The notes under the pieces are model-generated. The model did not search any database. It was given only the letters and a program-made list of their open reading frames with translations, and was not told the origin of the DNA. 64,000 bases of DNA from JAIROC01 sp031553535 (GTDB taxonomy: Bacteria; Bacteroidota; Bacteroidia; Bacteroidales; WCHB1-69): NCBI GenBank assembly GCA_031553535.1, contig JAVBLM010000049.1, forward strand, positions 27,347 through 91,346, written 5' to 3'. Below, piece by piece: positions 17,310-25,883 of this stretch. Numbering within the stretch: position 1 is the stretch's first letter; each line of letters starts with the position of its first letter. Position numbers and translations under genes: made by a program.

Positions 17310-18836
17310 GTGATTAATTTAGAGGAATTTAAAGCAATCGTTTTTTTTGGGAAAACGTTAAAATTAACAAAAGAAGACCAAAAGCAGGTTGAAGATAGCT
17401 ATCATTTTTTGTTATCATTTGCTCAGAAGAAGGTCATTTATGGGATAAATACCGGATTTGGTCCGATGGCACAATATAAGGTTTCGGATGAAGATATTCA
17501 AAATTTACAGTATAATATAATCCGTTCCCATTCAAGCGGGGCAGGGAAGCCGTTGGAAGAAATATATGTAAAAGCGGCTATGCTTTCAAGATATAGAACG
17601 TTTCTGTCCGGAAAATCGGGAGTACATATCGATACCCTTCTGCTGCTTAAGGAATTTATTAACAGGGGAATTTATCCCTACATTCCGGAGCATGGGAGTG
17701 TTGGTGCCAGTGGGGATTTGGTTCAATTATCACATCTTGCTTTAACGTTGATCGGTGAAGGGGAAGTATTTTATAAAAATGATAAAAGAAGTACTGCTGA
17801 TGTTTTGAAAGAGCAAAACCTGAATCCCTTAAGTATGTATTTGCGGGAAGGATTGGCATTGGCCAATGGAACTTCTTTCATGACAGGGATAGGTTTGGTT
17901 AATCTCGTTTATTCGCAAAAGTTATTACAATGGGCGCTTATTGTTTCTACATTAATGAATGAAATAGCATCTTCATATGATGATTTTATGTCTGAGCAAC
18001 TCAGTGATGTAAAATTACACGACGGACAGCGGAAAGTGGCAGCCCTGATGCGTAAAATAGCTCAGGGAAGCAAATGTATGAAAAACAGGCAGAAAGAACT
18101 TTATGATAAAGAAACGAAAGATACGGTTTTACAGCATAAAGTACAGCCTTATTATTCTCTTCGTTGTGTTCCGCAAATTTTAGGTCCTATATATGACGAG
18201 TTAATGAATGCCGAGAGCGTATTGATTAATGAGCTTAACTCTGTAGATGATAATCCTATCGTAGATATGGACACTAAATCGGTATACCATGGAGGTAATT
18301 TCCATGGAGATTATGTCTCGTATGAGATGGATAAACTTAAGATAGGAATTACCAAGCTGACTATGTTGATGGAACGTCAACTTAATTATCTGCTTCACGA
18401 TAAAATAAATGGGATTTTGCCGCCATTTCTTAACTTTGGTAATTTGGGGTTGAATTACGGTTTACAAGGAACCCAATTTACTGCAACTTCCACAACGGCA
18501 GAATGCCAGACATTATCTAATCCCATGTGTGTACATAGTATTCCGAATAATAACGATAATCAGGATATTGTGAGCATGGGAACAAATGCCGCATTAATAG
18601 CGAAGCATATTATAGAAAATTCGTTTCAGGTAATGGCTATCCATGCTATTGCATTGGCTCAGGCTGTAGATTACCTGAAAATACAAGATAATTTATCTCC
18701 TGCAACAAAGGAATTCTATATTCAAATACGGGAAATTATTCCTCTTTTTATTCAAGATGAGCCTAAATATAAGAAAATAGATCAAATAGTGTCTTATCTG
18801 AAGAATGGTAACCCCATGATAGAACTTAAATCTTAA
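17310..18836 (+). CDS. Aromatic amino acid (histidine/tyrosine) ammonia-lyase
   Basis: These enzymes remove ammonia from histidine, tyrosine or phenylalanine using an MIO cofactor made from an internal Ala-Ser-Gly. That triad is here as A133-S134-G135 in GSVGASGDLVQLSH. Other family motifs: YGINTGFGPMA, IRSHSSGAGKP, LANGTSFMTG, YSLRCVPQILGP and ELNSVDDNPIVD. Size is normal at 508 residues. The start is GTG at 17310. Nothing of the histidine-degradation pathway (hutU, hutI) is near, and the downstream genes are FabG, ketosynthase and ACP. The likely role is therefore tyrosine to 4-coumarate, the starter unit of flexirubin/aryl-polyene pigments, but substrate choice is inference from context. 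Confidence 0.9.
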   Translation: MINLEEFKAIVFFGKTLKLTKEDQKQVEDSYHFLLSFAQKKVIYGINTGFGPMAQYKVSDEDIQNLQYNIIRSHSSGAGKPLEEIYVKAAMLSRYRTFLSGKSGVHIDTLLLLKEFINRGIYPYIPEHGSVGASGDLVQLSHLALTLIGEGEVFYKNDKRSTADVLKEQNLNPLSMYLREGLALANGTSFMTGIGLVNLVYSQKLLQWALIVSTLMNEIASSYDDFMSEQLSDVKLHDGQRKVAALMRKIAQGSKCMKNRQKELYDKETKDTVLQHKVQPYYSLRCVPQILGPIYDELMNAESVLINELNSVDDNPIVDMDTKSVYHGGNFHGDYVSYEMDKLKIGITKLTMLMERQLNYLLHDKINGILPPFLNFGNLGLNYGLQGTQFTATSTTAECQTLSNPMCVHSIPNNNDNQDIVSMGTNAALIAKHIIENSFQVMAIHAIALAQAVDYLKIQDNLSPATKEFYIQIREIIPLFIQDEPKYKKIDQIVSYLKNGNPMIELKS

Positions 18837-18843
18837 ATAGATT

Positions 18844-19572
18844 ATGAAATATGCATTGGTAACAGGAGGATCCCGGGGAATAGGTCGAGCGATATGTTTG
18901 GAATTATCCAAATCAGGATATGGTATTTTGGTAAATTATGTATCGAATCAAAATGCTGCCGAAGAAACGAAGAAAGCGATAGAAAGTCAGGGTGGAATAG
19001 CCGAATTAATGCCTTTTGATGTTGCTGATAAGAATGCCGTTGATACAACATTAATTGCATGGATGGATGCACATCCGGATGATTTTATAGCTATATTAGT
19101 TAATAATGCAGGCATACGGCAGGATTCATTAATGATCTTTATGCAAGACGAACAGTGGGATAATGTGATGAAAATCAATTTGGACAGTTTTTTTTATGTT
19201 ACCCGAAGAGTATTGAAAGATATGTTATCCAAACGTTTTGGTAGGATTATAAATATTGTATCGTTATCCGGATTAAAAGGTTTACCGGGACAAACGAATT
19301 ATTCGGCGGCGAAAGCAGGTGTGATTGGTGCAACAAAAGCATTAGCACAGGAAGTCGCCCCCCGTAAAGTGACGGTTAATGCAGTTGCTCCCGGATTTAT
19401 AGATACGGATATGACAAAAGATATGGATGAGTTTTCATTGAAAACAATGATTCCTTTGGGAAGATTCGGGAAAGCAGAGGAGGTTGCTTCATTGGTAGGC
19501 TTTTTATCTTCCGAACAAGCCGGTTATATTACCGGAGAAGTGATCTCTATTAATGGAGGACTATATACATAA
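18844..19572 (+). CDS. 3-oxoacyl-ACP reductase (FabG-like)
   Basis: A short-chain dehydrogenase that reduces the 3-keto group of an ACP-bound chain with NADPH. Cofactor motif TGGSRGIG is at residues 7-14, the structural motif NNAGI follows, and the catalytic Ser-Tyr-Lys is in NIVSLSG...TNYSAAKAG. The typical ending is ITGEVISINGGLYT; total 242 residues. It follows the ammonia-lyase by 7 bases, so the two are co-transcribed. It is more likely the pathway-dedicated reductase of the aryl-polyene system than the housekeeping FabG. Confidence 0.9.
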   Translation: MKYALVTGGSRGIGRAICLELSKSGYGILVNYVSNQNAAEETKKAIESQGGIAELMPFDVADKNAVDTTLIAWMDAHPDDFIAILVNNAGIRQDSLMIFMQDEQWDNVMKINLDSFFYVTRRVLKDMLSKRFGRIINIVSLSGLKGLPGQTNYSAAKAGVIGATKALAQEVAPRKVTVNAVAPGFIDTDMTKDMDEFSLKTMIPLGRFGKAEEVASLVGFLSSEQAGYITGEVISINGGLYT

Positions 19573-19689
19573 TTAAGAATTAAAAATTAATAATTAAGGA
19601 TTCTGCTAAAATCTATGAGATTAGTAGGAAAATAAGTTTAGTTAATAGTAAAAAGTGAAAAGTAAAGTTGCATTGAACAAATAAAATAG

Positions 19690-19802
19690 CGTCATTGCGA
19701 GGAACGAAGCGCTTGAGCCACGAAGTGTAGCGAAAGCATCGAAACGCAGTGAGATAACCGAGCTTGCGAGCTCAACGGAGTTAATCTCTGTCATTTGCAG
19801 AC
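19690..19802 (-). repeat. Dispersed intergenic repeat, copy B
   Basis: This copy contains GTCATTGCGAGGAACGAAG, then the tract GCATCGAAACGCAGTGAGAT and the hairpin CCGAGCTTGCGAGCTCAACGG. Its reverse complement lines up with copy A at 8678-8802. It fills most of the 322-base gap between the reductase and the first ketosynthase; the gap begins with an AATTAAGAATTAAAAATTAA linker. An operon break here is possible. Confidence 0.8.
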
Positions 19803-19894
19803 ATGGGATAATCCAGAGAAATTATTTATTAGAAACTGAATTGAGTAACTGAGTAAACAAAAAACATTCGGATTAGGAAATTGAAATATAATCT

Positions 19895-21118
19895 ATGAAA
19901 AGAGTTGTTATTACAGGTATGGGAATTTATTCTTGTATCGGGAAAGAATTGGGCGAAGTATGCAGGTCTCTTTATGAAGGGAAATCAGGTATAGGAATAG
20001 ATCCTTTAAGGGCAGACTATGGTTATCGTTCCCCGTTAACAGGTATTGTGGAACGTCCGCAGTTAAAGGGTTTTTTAGATAGACGTGCCAGGGCATGCAT
20101 GGCAGAAGAAGCCGAATATGCTTATGTCGCAACATTGGAAGCCTTGAAAAATGCCCGGATTGATGATGATTATTTGGAAAACAATGAAGTTGGTATTTTC
20201 TTTGGCAATGATTCTTCCGCAAAGGCGGTGATAGAATCCCATACAATTGCCATGGAGAAGAAAGATACTACATTGATAGGTTCCGGTGCAATATTTCAGT
20301 CGATGAACTCTACCGTAACCATGAATTTATCAACCATTTTCAAGATTAAAGGGATTAATCTGACTATAAGTGCAGCCTGTGCAAGCGGTTCCCATGCTAT
20401 AGGAATGGGGTATACATTTATTCGCCATGGTATGCAGGATGTTGTATTATGTGGAGGTGCCCAGGAAACAAATTTTTATTCTATGGGTAGCTTTGATGGG
20501 TTGAGCGTGTTTTCTCTCCGGTTGGATGATCCTACAAAAGCTTCCCGCCCATTCGATGCAAGCCGGGACGGTTTGGTGCCCAGTGGAGGCGCTGCCTGTT
20601 TAGTACTGGAAGAGTACGAACATGCAAAAAAACGAGGGGCTACGATTTTGGCAGAAGTAATTGGGTATGGCTTTTCCTCTAATGGCGGAGCGGCTATTTC
20701 GCAGCCTAATGAGACAGGATCGTATATTGCAATGAAAAGGGCATTGAAAGATGCTCATATTCAAAGCAAAGATATTGATTATATCAATGCCCATGCAACT
20801 TCAACACCTCAGGGAGATGCTGTGGAGGCGATAGCAATAGATAAGTTGTTTTCAGGGACAAAGCCTTTGGTTAGCTCTACCAAATCAATGACAGGACATG
20901 AATGCTGGATGGCAGGAGCTAGTGAGATTGTTTATTCCATATTGATGATGCAGAATTCCTTTGTGGCTCCTAATATCAATTTTGAACATCCGGATGAATA
21001 TTCTCAAAAACTGAATATCGCAACAGAAACAATAAATAAAAATATAGATGTCTTTTTGTCAAATTCTTTTGGATTTGGAGGAACAAACAGTGCATTAGTG
21101 ATTCGAAAAATTAAATAA
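19895..21118 (+). CDS. Beta-ketoacyl-ACP synthase (FabF-like), pigment pathway
   Basis: It condenses malonyl-ACP with a growing acyl chain. The thiolase-fold triad is intact: Cys162 in SAACASGSHAIG, His300 in NAHATSTPQGD and His335 in KSMTGHECWMAG. The N-terminus is RVVITGMGIYSCIGK and the end SFGFGGTNSALVI. At 407 residues it is a full elongating ketosynthase. The ACP gene follows 5 bases later, then an acyltransferase; together with a second ketosynthase at 24729 this gives the two-KS layout of aryl-polyene clusters. It probably builds the conjugated polyene with the FabG- and dehydratase-like neighbours. Confidence 0.92.
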   Translation: MKRVVITGMGIYSCIGKELGEVCRSLYEGKSGIGIDPLRADYGYRSPLTGIVERPQLKGFLDRRARACMAEEAEYAYVATLEALKNARIDDDYLENNEVGIFFGNDSSAKAVIESHTIAMEKKDTTLIGSGAIFQSMNSTVTMNLSTIFKIKGINLTISAACASGSHAIGMGYTFIRHGMQDVVLCGGAQETNFYSMGSFDGLSVFSLRLDDPTKASRPFDASRDGLVPSGGAACLVLEEYEHAKKRGATILAEVIGYGFSSNGGAAISQPNETGSYIAMKRALKDAHIQSKDIDYINAHATSTPQGDAVEAIAIDKLFSGTKPLVSSTKSMTGHECWMAGASEIVYSILMMQNSFVAPNINFEHPDEYSQKLNIATETINKNIDVFLSNSFGFGGTNSALVIRKIK

Positions 21119-21123
21119 TTACC

Positions 21124-21372
21124 ATGACTAGAGAAGAAGTAGTAAAAACAGTAAATACCTTTTTAATAGAAGAAATAGAAGTAGAAGAAGATCTTTTGAA
21201 GGAAGATGCCTTGTTAAAAGAAGATCTTGGAATAGATAGTCTTGATTTTGTCGACATTGTCGTGATAGTGGAACGCTACTTCGGATTTAAGATTAAGCCG
21301 GAAGAGATGTCCGATGTGCGAACATTAGCTCAATTCTATGATTATATAGCAGATAAAGTAAAAGATAAATAA
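21124..21372 (+). CDS. Acyl carrier protein, pigment pathway
   Basis: A carrier that holds the growing chain on a phosphopantetheine arm. Ser39 in GIDSLDFVDIVV is the attachment site. The rest is a short acidic four-helix protein of 82 residues. It lies between a ketosynthase (5 bases before) and an LpxL-type acyltransferase (2 bases after), so it is a dedicated ACP rather than the fatty-acid one. No phosphopantetheinyl transferase gene is in the window. Confidence 0.93.
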   Translation: MTREEVVKTVNTFLIEEIEVEEDLLKEDALLKEDLGIDSLDFVDIVVIVERYFGFKIKPEEMSDVRTLAQFYDYIADKVKDK

Positions 21373-21374
21373 GA

Positions 21375-22268
21375 ATGGAGCAATCCCGCGAATGGAAAGG
21401 GAAAACAGGAGGGGGCAAATTCGGGCAAAAGAGTTTGTTCTTTATGCTCCGTCTCGTGAATGTTTCTCTTTTCTATCCGATATTATTTGCAATAGTTCCA
21501 TTTTATATGCTTTTTGGGCGGAAGGGCTATAAAGCAATTATGCGATATTTTAAGCAGTGCTATGATCTTCCGGGATGGAAGGCCTTTTGTCAAACTTTTC
21601 GCAATCATTTGGTATTTGCTCAAGTGGTATTAGATAAGTTTTCTGTAGTGGCAGGAAATAAAGATCATTATACTATTGATATTACAGGGAAGGCGTATTT
21701 TGATGAATTGATGTCTAGGGATACCGGCTTTATTGTAGCGAGTTCGCATATCGGGAATTTCGAGATGGGGGGGTATATCTTTCAACAGAATAATAGGCAA
21801 TTGAATGCACTTATCTATGGGGGAGAAGCTGAAGAAATGCTTCACAATAGAGTTCATGCTCTGAAAGAGGTAAATATTAATGCCATTTCGGTTAAGGAAG
21901 ATATGTCTCATTTATTTACAATAAAGCAGGCATTGGAAAATGGTGAAATATTGACAATTCCTTGCGATCGGGTTTATGGAAGTCCTAAAAAAGTAAAATG
22001 TGAATTCTTAGGACAAGAAGCTTATTTTCCGTTGGGTCCTTTTCGCTTGGCGGTACAAATGAATGTTCCTGTGGTTGCTCTCTTCATGATGAAAGACAAT
22101 AGTAAGAAATACCATGCATATATTCTTCCTGTTGAAGCAGACGCTATAGACCCCAATCTTGCTAAAAGAGCAGAATTATTGGCTTGTGAATTTGTCAGAA
22201 ACTGTGAACAAATACTCCGGAAATATCCTCGTCAATGGTTTAATTTCTATGATTTTTGGAAAGTATAA
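21375..22268 (+). CDS. LpxL/HtrB-like acyltransferase
   Basis: These inner-membrane enzymes move acyl chains from ACP to lipid acceptors; the founding members acylate lipid A. The HX4E catalytic pair is His125-Glu130 in SSHIGNFEMGG. Also present are the N-terminal hydrophobic anchor (LVNVSLFYPILFAIVPFYMLF), CDRVYGSPKKVKCEFLG, YFPLGPFRLAVQMNVPV and the closing RQWFNFYDFW. The length is 297 residues. Set directly after an ACP inside the polyene operon, it probably transfers the aryl-polyene chain to a lipid, as proposed for acyltransferases of such clusters. Confidence 0.88.
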   Translation: MEQSREWKGKTGGGKFGQKSLFFMLRLVNVSLFYPILFAIVPFYMLFGRKGYKAIMRYFKQCYDLPGWKAFCQTFRNHLVFAQVVLDKFSVVAGNKDHYTIDITGKAYFDELMSRDTGFIVASSHIGNFEMGGYIFQQNNRQLNALIYGGEAEEMLHNRVHALKEVNINAISVKEDMSHLFTIKQALENGEILTIPCDRVYGSPKKVKCEFLGQEAYFPLGPFRLAVQMNVPVVALFMMKDNSKKYHAYILPVEADAIDPNLAKRAELLACEFVRNCEQILRKYPRQWFNFYDFWKV

Positions 22269-22269
22269 A

Positions 22270-22372
22270 TTAAAAACGCAACAAGCAACAAGGATAAAGC
22301 CGATAAAATAGATAAAGTCAATAAAAGGATAAAATGCAGAAATTAATCATTAACAACTAACAATTAACAACT
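22270..22372. repeat. Linker of short imperfect repeats (type seen again at 41205)
   Basis: The tract carries GCAACAAGC, then ATAAAGCCGATAAAATAGATAAAG, written here as two blocks (ATAAAGCCGATAAA and GATAAAG), and ends with ATTAACAACTAACAATTAAC just before the methyltransferase ATG. The same word order is found at 41205-41345 upstream of a radical SAM gene. Confidence 0.55.
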
Positions 22373-23461
22373 ATGAAACTTCCGTCCCCTCAAAAAGAGA
22401 TATACAGCAAAGAACGGATGACTGCTTTGCAAGCACAACGTTTTGCTCAGGAAATAGCTTTTGGCCCCATTGTATTCCAGGTGTCACGCTTAATGGTGAA
22501 ATTTGGGATATTCAAATTATTGGATGATCAAAAGGAAGGATTGACAATGAATGAAATTGTCGAAAAGACAAAACTATCCCGTTATGCGGTACAGGTTTTA
22601 TTGGAATCGTCATTAACTATCGGAACGATTCTATTGAAAGAAGATAAGTTTATTTTATCCAAAGCTGGTTGGTTTTTAATTCATGACGAAATGGTTCAGG
22701 TGAATATGGCTTTTAATCATGATGTTAATTATTTGGGAACGTTTGATTTGGAAGGTTCTTTGCTACATGGGAAGCCAGAAGGGTTAAAAGTCTTCGGGGA
22801 TTGGCCCACTATTTATGAAGGCTTGTCTCAATTACCGGAGCAGGTACAAAAGAGTTGGTTCGGTTTTGACCACTTTTATTCGGACAATTCCTTTAAGCAG
22901 GCATTGGAAATTGTATTCGCAGATAATCCGAAGACTTTATTGGATGTAGGCGGTAATACCGGAAGATGGGCTACGCAATGCGTAAGTTATTCCGATACGG
23001 TAAACGTAACAATCATGGATCTGCCCCAACAGTTGGAAATGATGAAACAACAGACAAAGGGCCTAAAAGGTGCGGATCGTATTGATGGATATCCTGCAAA
23101 TGTATTAGATAAAGCCACCGCTTTTCCTGAAGAGTTTGATGTTATATGGATGAGTCAGTTTTTAGATTGTTTTTCGGAAAAAGAGGTAACCGGCATTCTT
23201 ACACGTGCGGCTGCTTCTATGAATTCCGGAAGCAGATTATTCATTATGGAGACATTTTGGGACAGGCAGCGTTTCGAGACGGCATCCTATTGTCTGGCTC
23301 AGATCAGCCTGTATTTTACCGCTATGGCGAACGGTAACAGTAAGATGTATCATTCCCAAGATATGGAGCGTTGTGTAAATGAATCCGGACTGTTTATACA
23401 AACTATTCATGATGGATTGGGGTTAGGGCACAGCATAATGGAATGCAGAATTAGTTGTTAG
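22373..23461 (+). CDS. Class I SAM-dependent methyltransferase
   Basis: An S-adenosylmethionine enzyme of the O-methyltransferase type. An N-terminal winged-helix/dimerisation part (about residues 25-110) precedes the Rossmann part. SAM motif I is LLDVGGNTGRWA at about residues 187-198. Motif II-like IMDLPQQLEMM and the acidic DVIWMSQFLDCFSEKEV follow. It has 362 residues. In flexirubin and aryl-polyene clusters a methyltransferase decorates the aromatic head; that role is likely here but unproven. Its stop codon lies inside the left arm of the inverted repeat that borders the next gene. Confidence 0.82.
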   Translation: MKLPSPQKEIYSKERMTALQAQRFAQEIAFGPIVFQVSRLMVKFGIFKLLDDQKEGLTMNEIVEKTKLSRYAVQVLLESSLTIGTILLKEDKFILSKAGWFLIHDEMVQVNMAFNHDVNYLGTFDLEGSLLHGKPEGLKVFGDWPTIYEGLSQLPEQVQKSWFGFDHFYSDNSFKQALEIVFADNPKTLLDVGGNTGRWATQCVSYSDTVNVTIMDLPQQLEMMKQQTKGLKGADRIDGYPANVLDKATAFPEEFDVIWMSQFLDCFSEKEVTGILTRAAASMNSGSRLFIMETFWDRQRFETASYCLAQISLYFTAMANGNSKMYHSQDMERCVNESGLFIQTIHDGLGLGHSIMECRISC

Positions 23462-23867
23462 TGATTAGCTGTTAGTGATTAATTAGTTATAAAGATGAAA
23501 GAAAGTATATTGAGAGAGAAGAGTTTTCGCTTTGCAATAAGAATTGTGAATCTTTATGAGTATTTATGTAGAGAAAAAAAAGAATTTGTTTTATCCAAAC
23601 AGGCTTTACGAAGTGGTACTTCTGTTGGAGCGATGACCAGGGAAGCAGAACATTCAGAAAGTAAAGCAGATTTTATTCATAAAATGGCAATAGCTCAAAA
23701 AGAAATCAACGAAACTATTTATTGGCTCGAATTATTGAAAGAAACAAAATATATTTCATACGAAGAATTTGAAAGTATTGATGCAGATGTGATTGAAATT
23801 ATCAAGATGATAACGTCAACAATAAAAACAACAAAATCAAAATTAACCACTAACAACTAATCACTAA
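23458..23867. repeat. Inverted-repeat-bounded cassette around the four-helix-bundle gene
   Basis: The left arm 23458-23484 and the right arm 23841-23867 are 27-base inverted repeats matching at 25 positions (core TTAGTGATTAG and its complement CTAATCACTAA). The left arm takes in the methyltransferase stop; the right arm includes the last codons of the enclosed gene. No clear target duplication is visible. Similar CTAACAA words occur at 22350, so the arms may be part of a linker family. Confidence 0.7.
23495..23860 (+). CDS. Four-helix-bundle protein of the S23/23S-rRNA intervening-sequence family
   Basis: A 121-residue all-helical protein of the family first seen inside 23S rRNA intervening sequences, related to the Avd accessory protein of diversity-generating retroelements. 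Family words: FRFAIRIVNLYEYL, LSKQALRSGTSVGAMTREA, DFIHKMAIAQKEINETIYWLE and a closing EIIKMITSTIKT. Its function is unknown; such genes are widely scattered in Bacteroidota genomes. Here it interrupts a biosynthetic operon to which it is functionally unrelated, and it sits between inverted repeats, suggesting it arrived as a small cassette. No reverse transcriptase or rRNA gene is near. Confidence 0.87.
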   Translation: MKESILREKSFRFAIRIVNLYEYLCREKKEFVLSKQALRSGTSVGAMTREAEHSESKADFIHKMAIAQKEINETIYWLELLKETKYISYEEFESIDADVIEIIKMITSTIKTTKSKLTTNN

Positions 23868-23872
23868 AAAAG

Positions 23873-24295
23873 ATGTCAATCCCTTCCATTTCACGGTACA
23901 TTCCACAGCGTTTGCCTTTTGTTATGGTGGATAAACTGATCTTTTGTAATAACGAGCAAACACAGACAGAGTTCCTTATCCGGGAAGATAATCTATTTGT
24001 TGCAGATGGGCAGTTTCTGGAAATGGGTGTTTTGGAGAATGTTGCTCAGACATGTGCTGCCCGGTTAGGGTATTTAAATGAGAGTCAACCGGTAAAAATC
24101 GGAATGATCGGCTCGGTAGATAACTTTGAATTGTTTTATTCACCTTCCATAGGAGAGACAATTATTACCACCATTACTGTCACTGCTGAAGTTCTTAATG
24201 TTATATTATTATCGGCAAATACACTTTGTGGTGATACTTTGGTTGCTTCTTGTAATATGAAAGTTATATTAACGGATATCGTAAGTGAATCATAG
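23873..24295 (+). CDS. Hotdog-fold 3-hydroxyacyl-ACP dehydratase-like protein
   Basis: FabZ/FabA-like enzymes remove water from 3-hydroxyacyl-ACP. The entry motif is YIPQRLPFVMVDKL (residues 9-22), where FabZ has PHRxPFLxVD. The usual catalytic histidine position is Gln12 here. The helix segment MGVLENVAQTCAARLGY keeps a Glu (E55) at the place of the FabZ acid. It has 140 residues and no signal. Within the polyene operon it is the natural candidate for the dehydration step, but loss of the histidine means that it may use different chemistry or another partner. The thioesterase-like gene follows 5 bases later. Confidence 0.8.
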   Translation: MSIPSISRYIPQRLPFVMVDKLIFCNNEQTQTEFLIREDNLFVADGQFLEMGVLENVAQTCAARLGYLNESQPVKIGMIGSVDNFELFYSPSIGETIITTITVTAEVLNVILLSANTLCGDTLVASCNMKVILTDIVSES

Positions 24296-24300
24296 AAGAT

Positions 24301-24732
24301 ATGGAGAAAGAAAAAGTTATATTGAAGGCGGAAAAGGAATTTAATGTACGTTTCAGCGAAGTGGATTCTATGGGTATTGTTTGGCATGGTTCCTATTCCC
24401 TTTATTTCGAAGATGCCCGGGAAGCATTCGGGAAGAAATTCGGCCTTGAATATTTGTATATGTTCGAGGAAGGCTTTTATGCCCCTTTGGTGGAGTTGCA
24501 TTTCGAATACAAACGTCCTTTGAAATACAAAGATAAAGGTAGGGTAGAGGTTACATTTCGCAATACCGAGGCCGCCAAGATAATCTTTGACTATAAGATA
24601 TTTTCTGTAGATTCCAATGAATTGATTGCAACAGGGTATTCTGTTCAGGTGTTTTTGGATAAGGATTATAGTTTGGTATGGTCGGCGCCTTCATTTTTTC
24701 TTCAATGGAAGCAACTCAACAGATTGATATGA
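24301..24732 (+). CDS. Hotdog acyl-ACP/CoA thioesterase-like protein (4HBT family)
   Basis: A YbgC/4-hydroxybenzoyl-CoA-thioesterase-type protein. The signature FSEVDSMGIVWHGSYSLYFEDAR is visible in two parts: Asp22 in EVDSMGIVWHG and the helix YFEDAREAFGKK. It also has the strand segment EYKRPLKYKDKGRVEV. With 143 residues it is a single hotdog domain. In aryl-polyene gene sets such a protein is assigned as thioesterase or second dehydratase; either fits. Its TGA overlaps the next ATG (ATGA), so it is coupled to the second ketosynthase. Confidence 0.83.
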   Translation: MEKEKVILKAEKEFNVRFSEVDSMGIVWHGSYSLYFEDAREAFGKKFGLEYLYMFEEGFYAPLVELHFEYKRPLKYKDKGRVEVTFRNTEAAKIIFDYKIFSVDSNELIATGYSVQVFLDKDYSLVWSAPSFFLQWKQLNRLI

Positions 24733-25883
24733 TATACAAGATAAGCGACAATATTATTTCTTCATTGGGTTTTTCATCTTTAGAGAACTATCAGGCGGTT
24801 AAGACGGGAAGAATTGGATTGCAGTACTATGAACATGGATTTGGAGTACCTGAACCATTCGTTGCTTCTTTATTGGCGGAAGAAAAACTTGATCATACTT
24901 TCTTTAACATGCCCAATACAGGAAAAATAAACTATACCAAACTGGAAAAGGCTGCGATCCTGTCGGTTTATAATGCTCTTTCCAAAGCGGATATTGATCC
25001 TTCTAATGATAATGTTTTATTTATCTTTTCAACTACAAAAGGAAATGTAGAGTTGTTGGAAAAGAATGATTATGAGTCCGAGCGTATTTATCTATGGCGT
25101 TCGGCACAATTGATTGCCGGATATTTTGGAAACAGCAATGAGCCGCTTGTTGTTAGCAATGCTTGCATATCGGGCGTTGCGGCTCAGATTTCCGCAACGC
25201 GATATTTAACATCTCAAAGAGTTAAATATGCTATTGTTGTGGGTGCGGAAGTGCTTTCGAAATTTATCATTTCCGGTTTCCAATCTTTTAAGGCATTGTC
25301 TCAGGAGATATGCAAACCTTTCGATAAGAACAGGACCGGCTTGAATCTGGGGGAAGCGGCAGCTACTATTATTTATTCGATTGCCGGTTCAGAGGATCAT
25401 ATTCTGGATAATGCAATTGTTTTAGAAAACGGAGCCATTTGCAATGATGCAAATCATATATCGGGGCCATCCCGGACGGGTGAAGGGCTGTTTAATGCGA
25501 TAACAAAGTCCATGCAGGGAATTGATAAAGAAGATATAAGTTTTATTAATGCTCATGGAACGGCTACTCCATACAATGATGACATGGAATCGATAGCAAT
25601 AGGACGGTATGAATTAAGCACTGTTCCGGTGAATAGCCTGAAAGCTTATTTCGGGCATACATTGGGCGCAGCGGGCGTTTTAGAAACAATTATATCTGCC
25701 TGTGCACTGGAAGATAATGTTATCCTCAAAAGTTTTGGATGTGAAGAGCAGGGTGTTACATCACCTATACAGGTAAATACAAGTGTGACGGCATCCGGTA
25801 AAAATAGATTCTTGAAACTGATATCAGGATTTGGCGGCAGCAATGCAGCAATCGTTATAAAAAGATACACCTCAAAAAAATAG
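24729..25883 (+). CDS. Second beta-ketoacyl-ACP synthase, pigment pathway
   Basis: A ketosynthase with a full catalytic set: Cys146 in SNACISGVAAQI, His276 in NAHGTATPYND and His310 in AYFGHTLGAAG. It also has LNLGEAAATIIY and the ending SGFGGSNAAIVIKR. I chose ATG 24729 (384 residues), which overlaps the previous stop by four bases; an in-frame ATG at 24678 lies deep inside the previous gene. It is followed with no gap by a half-size ketosynthase-like gene, recalling KS/chain-length-factor pairs. Probable role: chain initiation or length control together with that partner. Confidence 0.9.
   Translation: MIYKISDNIISSLGFSSLENYQAVKTGRIGLQYYEHGFGVPEPFVASLLAEEKLDHTFFNMPNTGKINYTKLEKAAILSVYNALSKADIDPSNDNVLFIFSTTKGNVELLEKNDYESERIYLWRSAQLIAGYFGNSNEPLVVSNACISGVAAQISATRYLTSQRVKYAIVVGAEVLSKFIISGFQSFKALSQEICKPFDKNRTGLNLGEAAATIIYSIAGSEDHILDNAIVLENGAICNDANHISGPSRTGEGLFNAITKSMQGIDKEDISFINAHGTATPYNDDMESIAIGRYELSTVPVNSLKAYFGHTLGAAGVLETIISACALEDNVILKSFGCEEQGVTSPIQVNTSVTASGKNRFLKLISGFGGSNAAIVIKRYTSKK

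Noticed and set aside
17310..18836. Histidine utilisation (hutH) as the main role
   Set aside because: No other hut gene is nearby, and the downstream genes form a fatty-acid-like pigment pathway. The substrate itself remains unproven.
23495..23860. Diversity-generating retroelement based on the Avd-like four-helix bundle
   Set aside because: No reverse transcriptase or template/variable repeat pair is seen in the neighbourhood.
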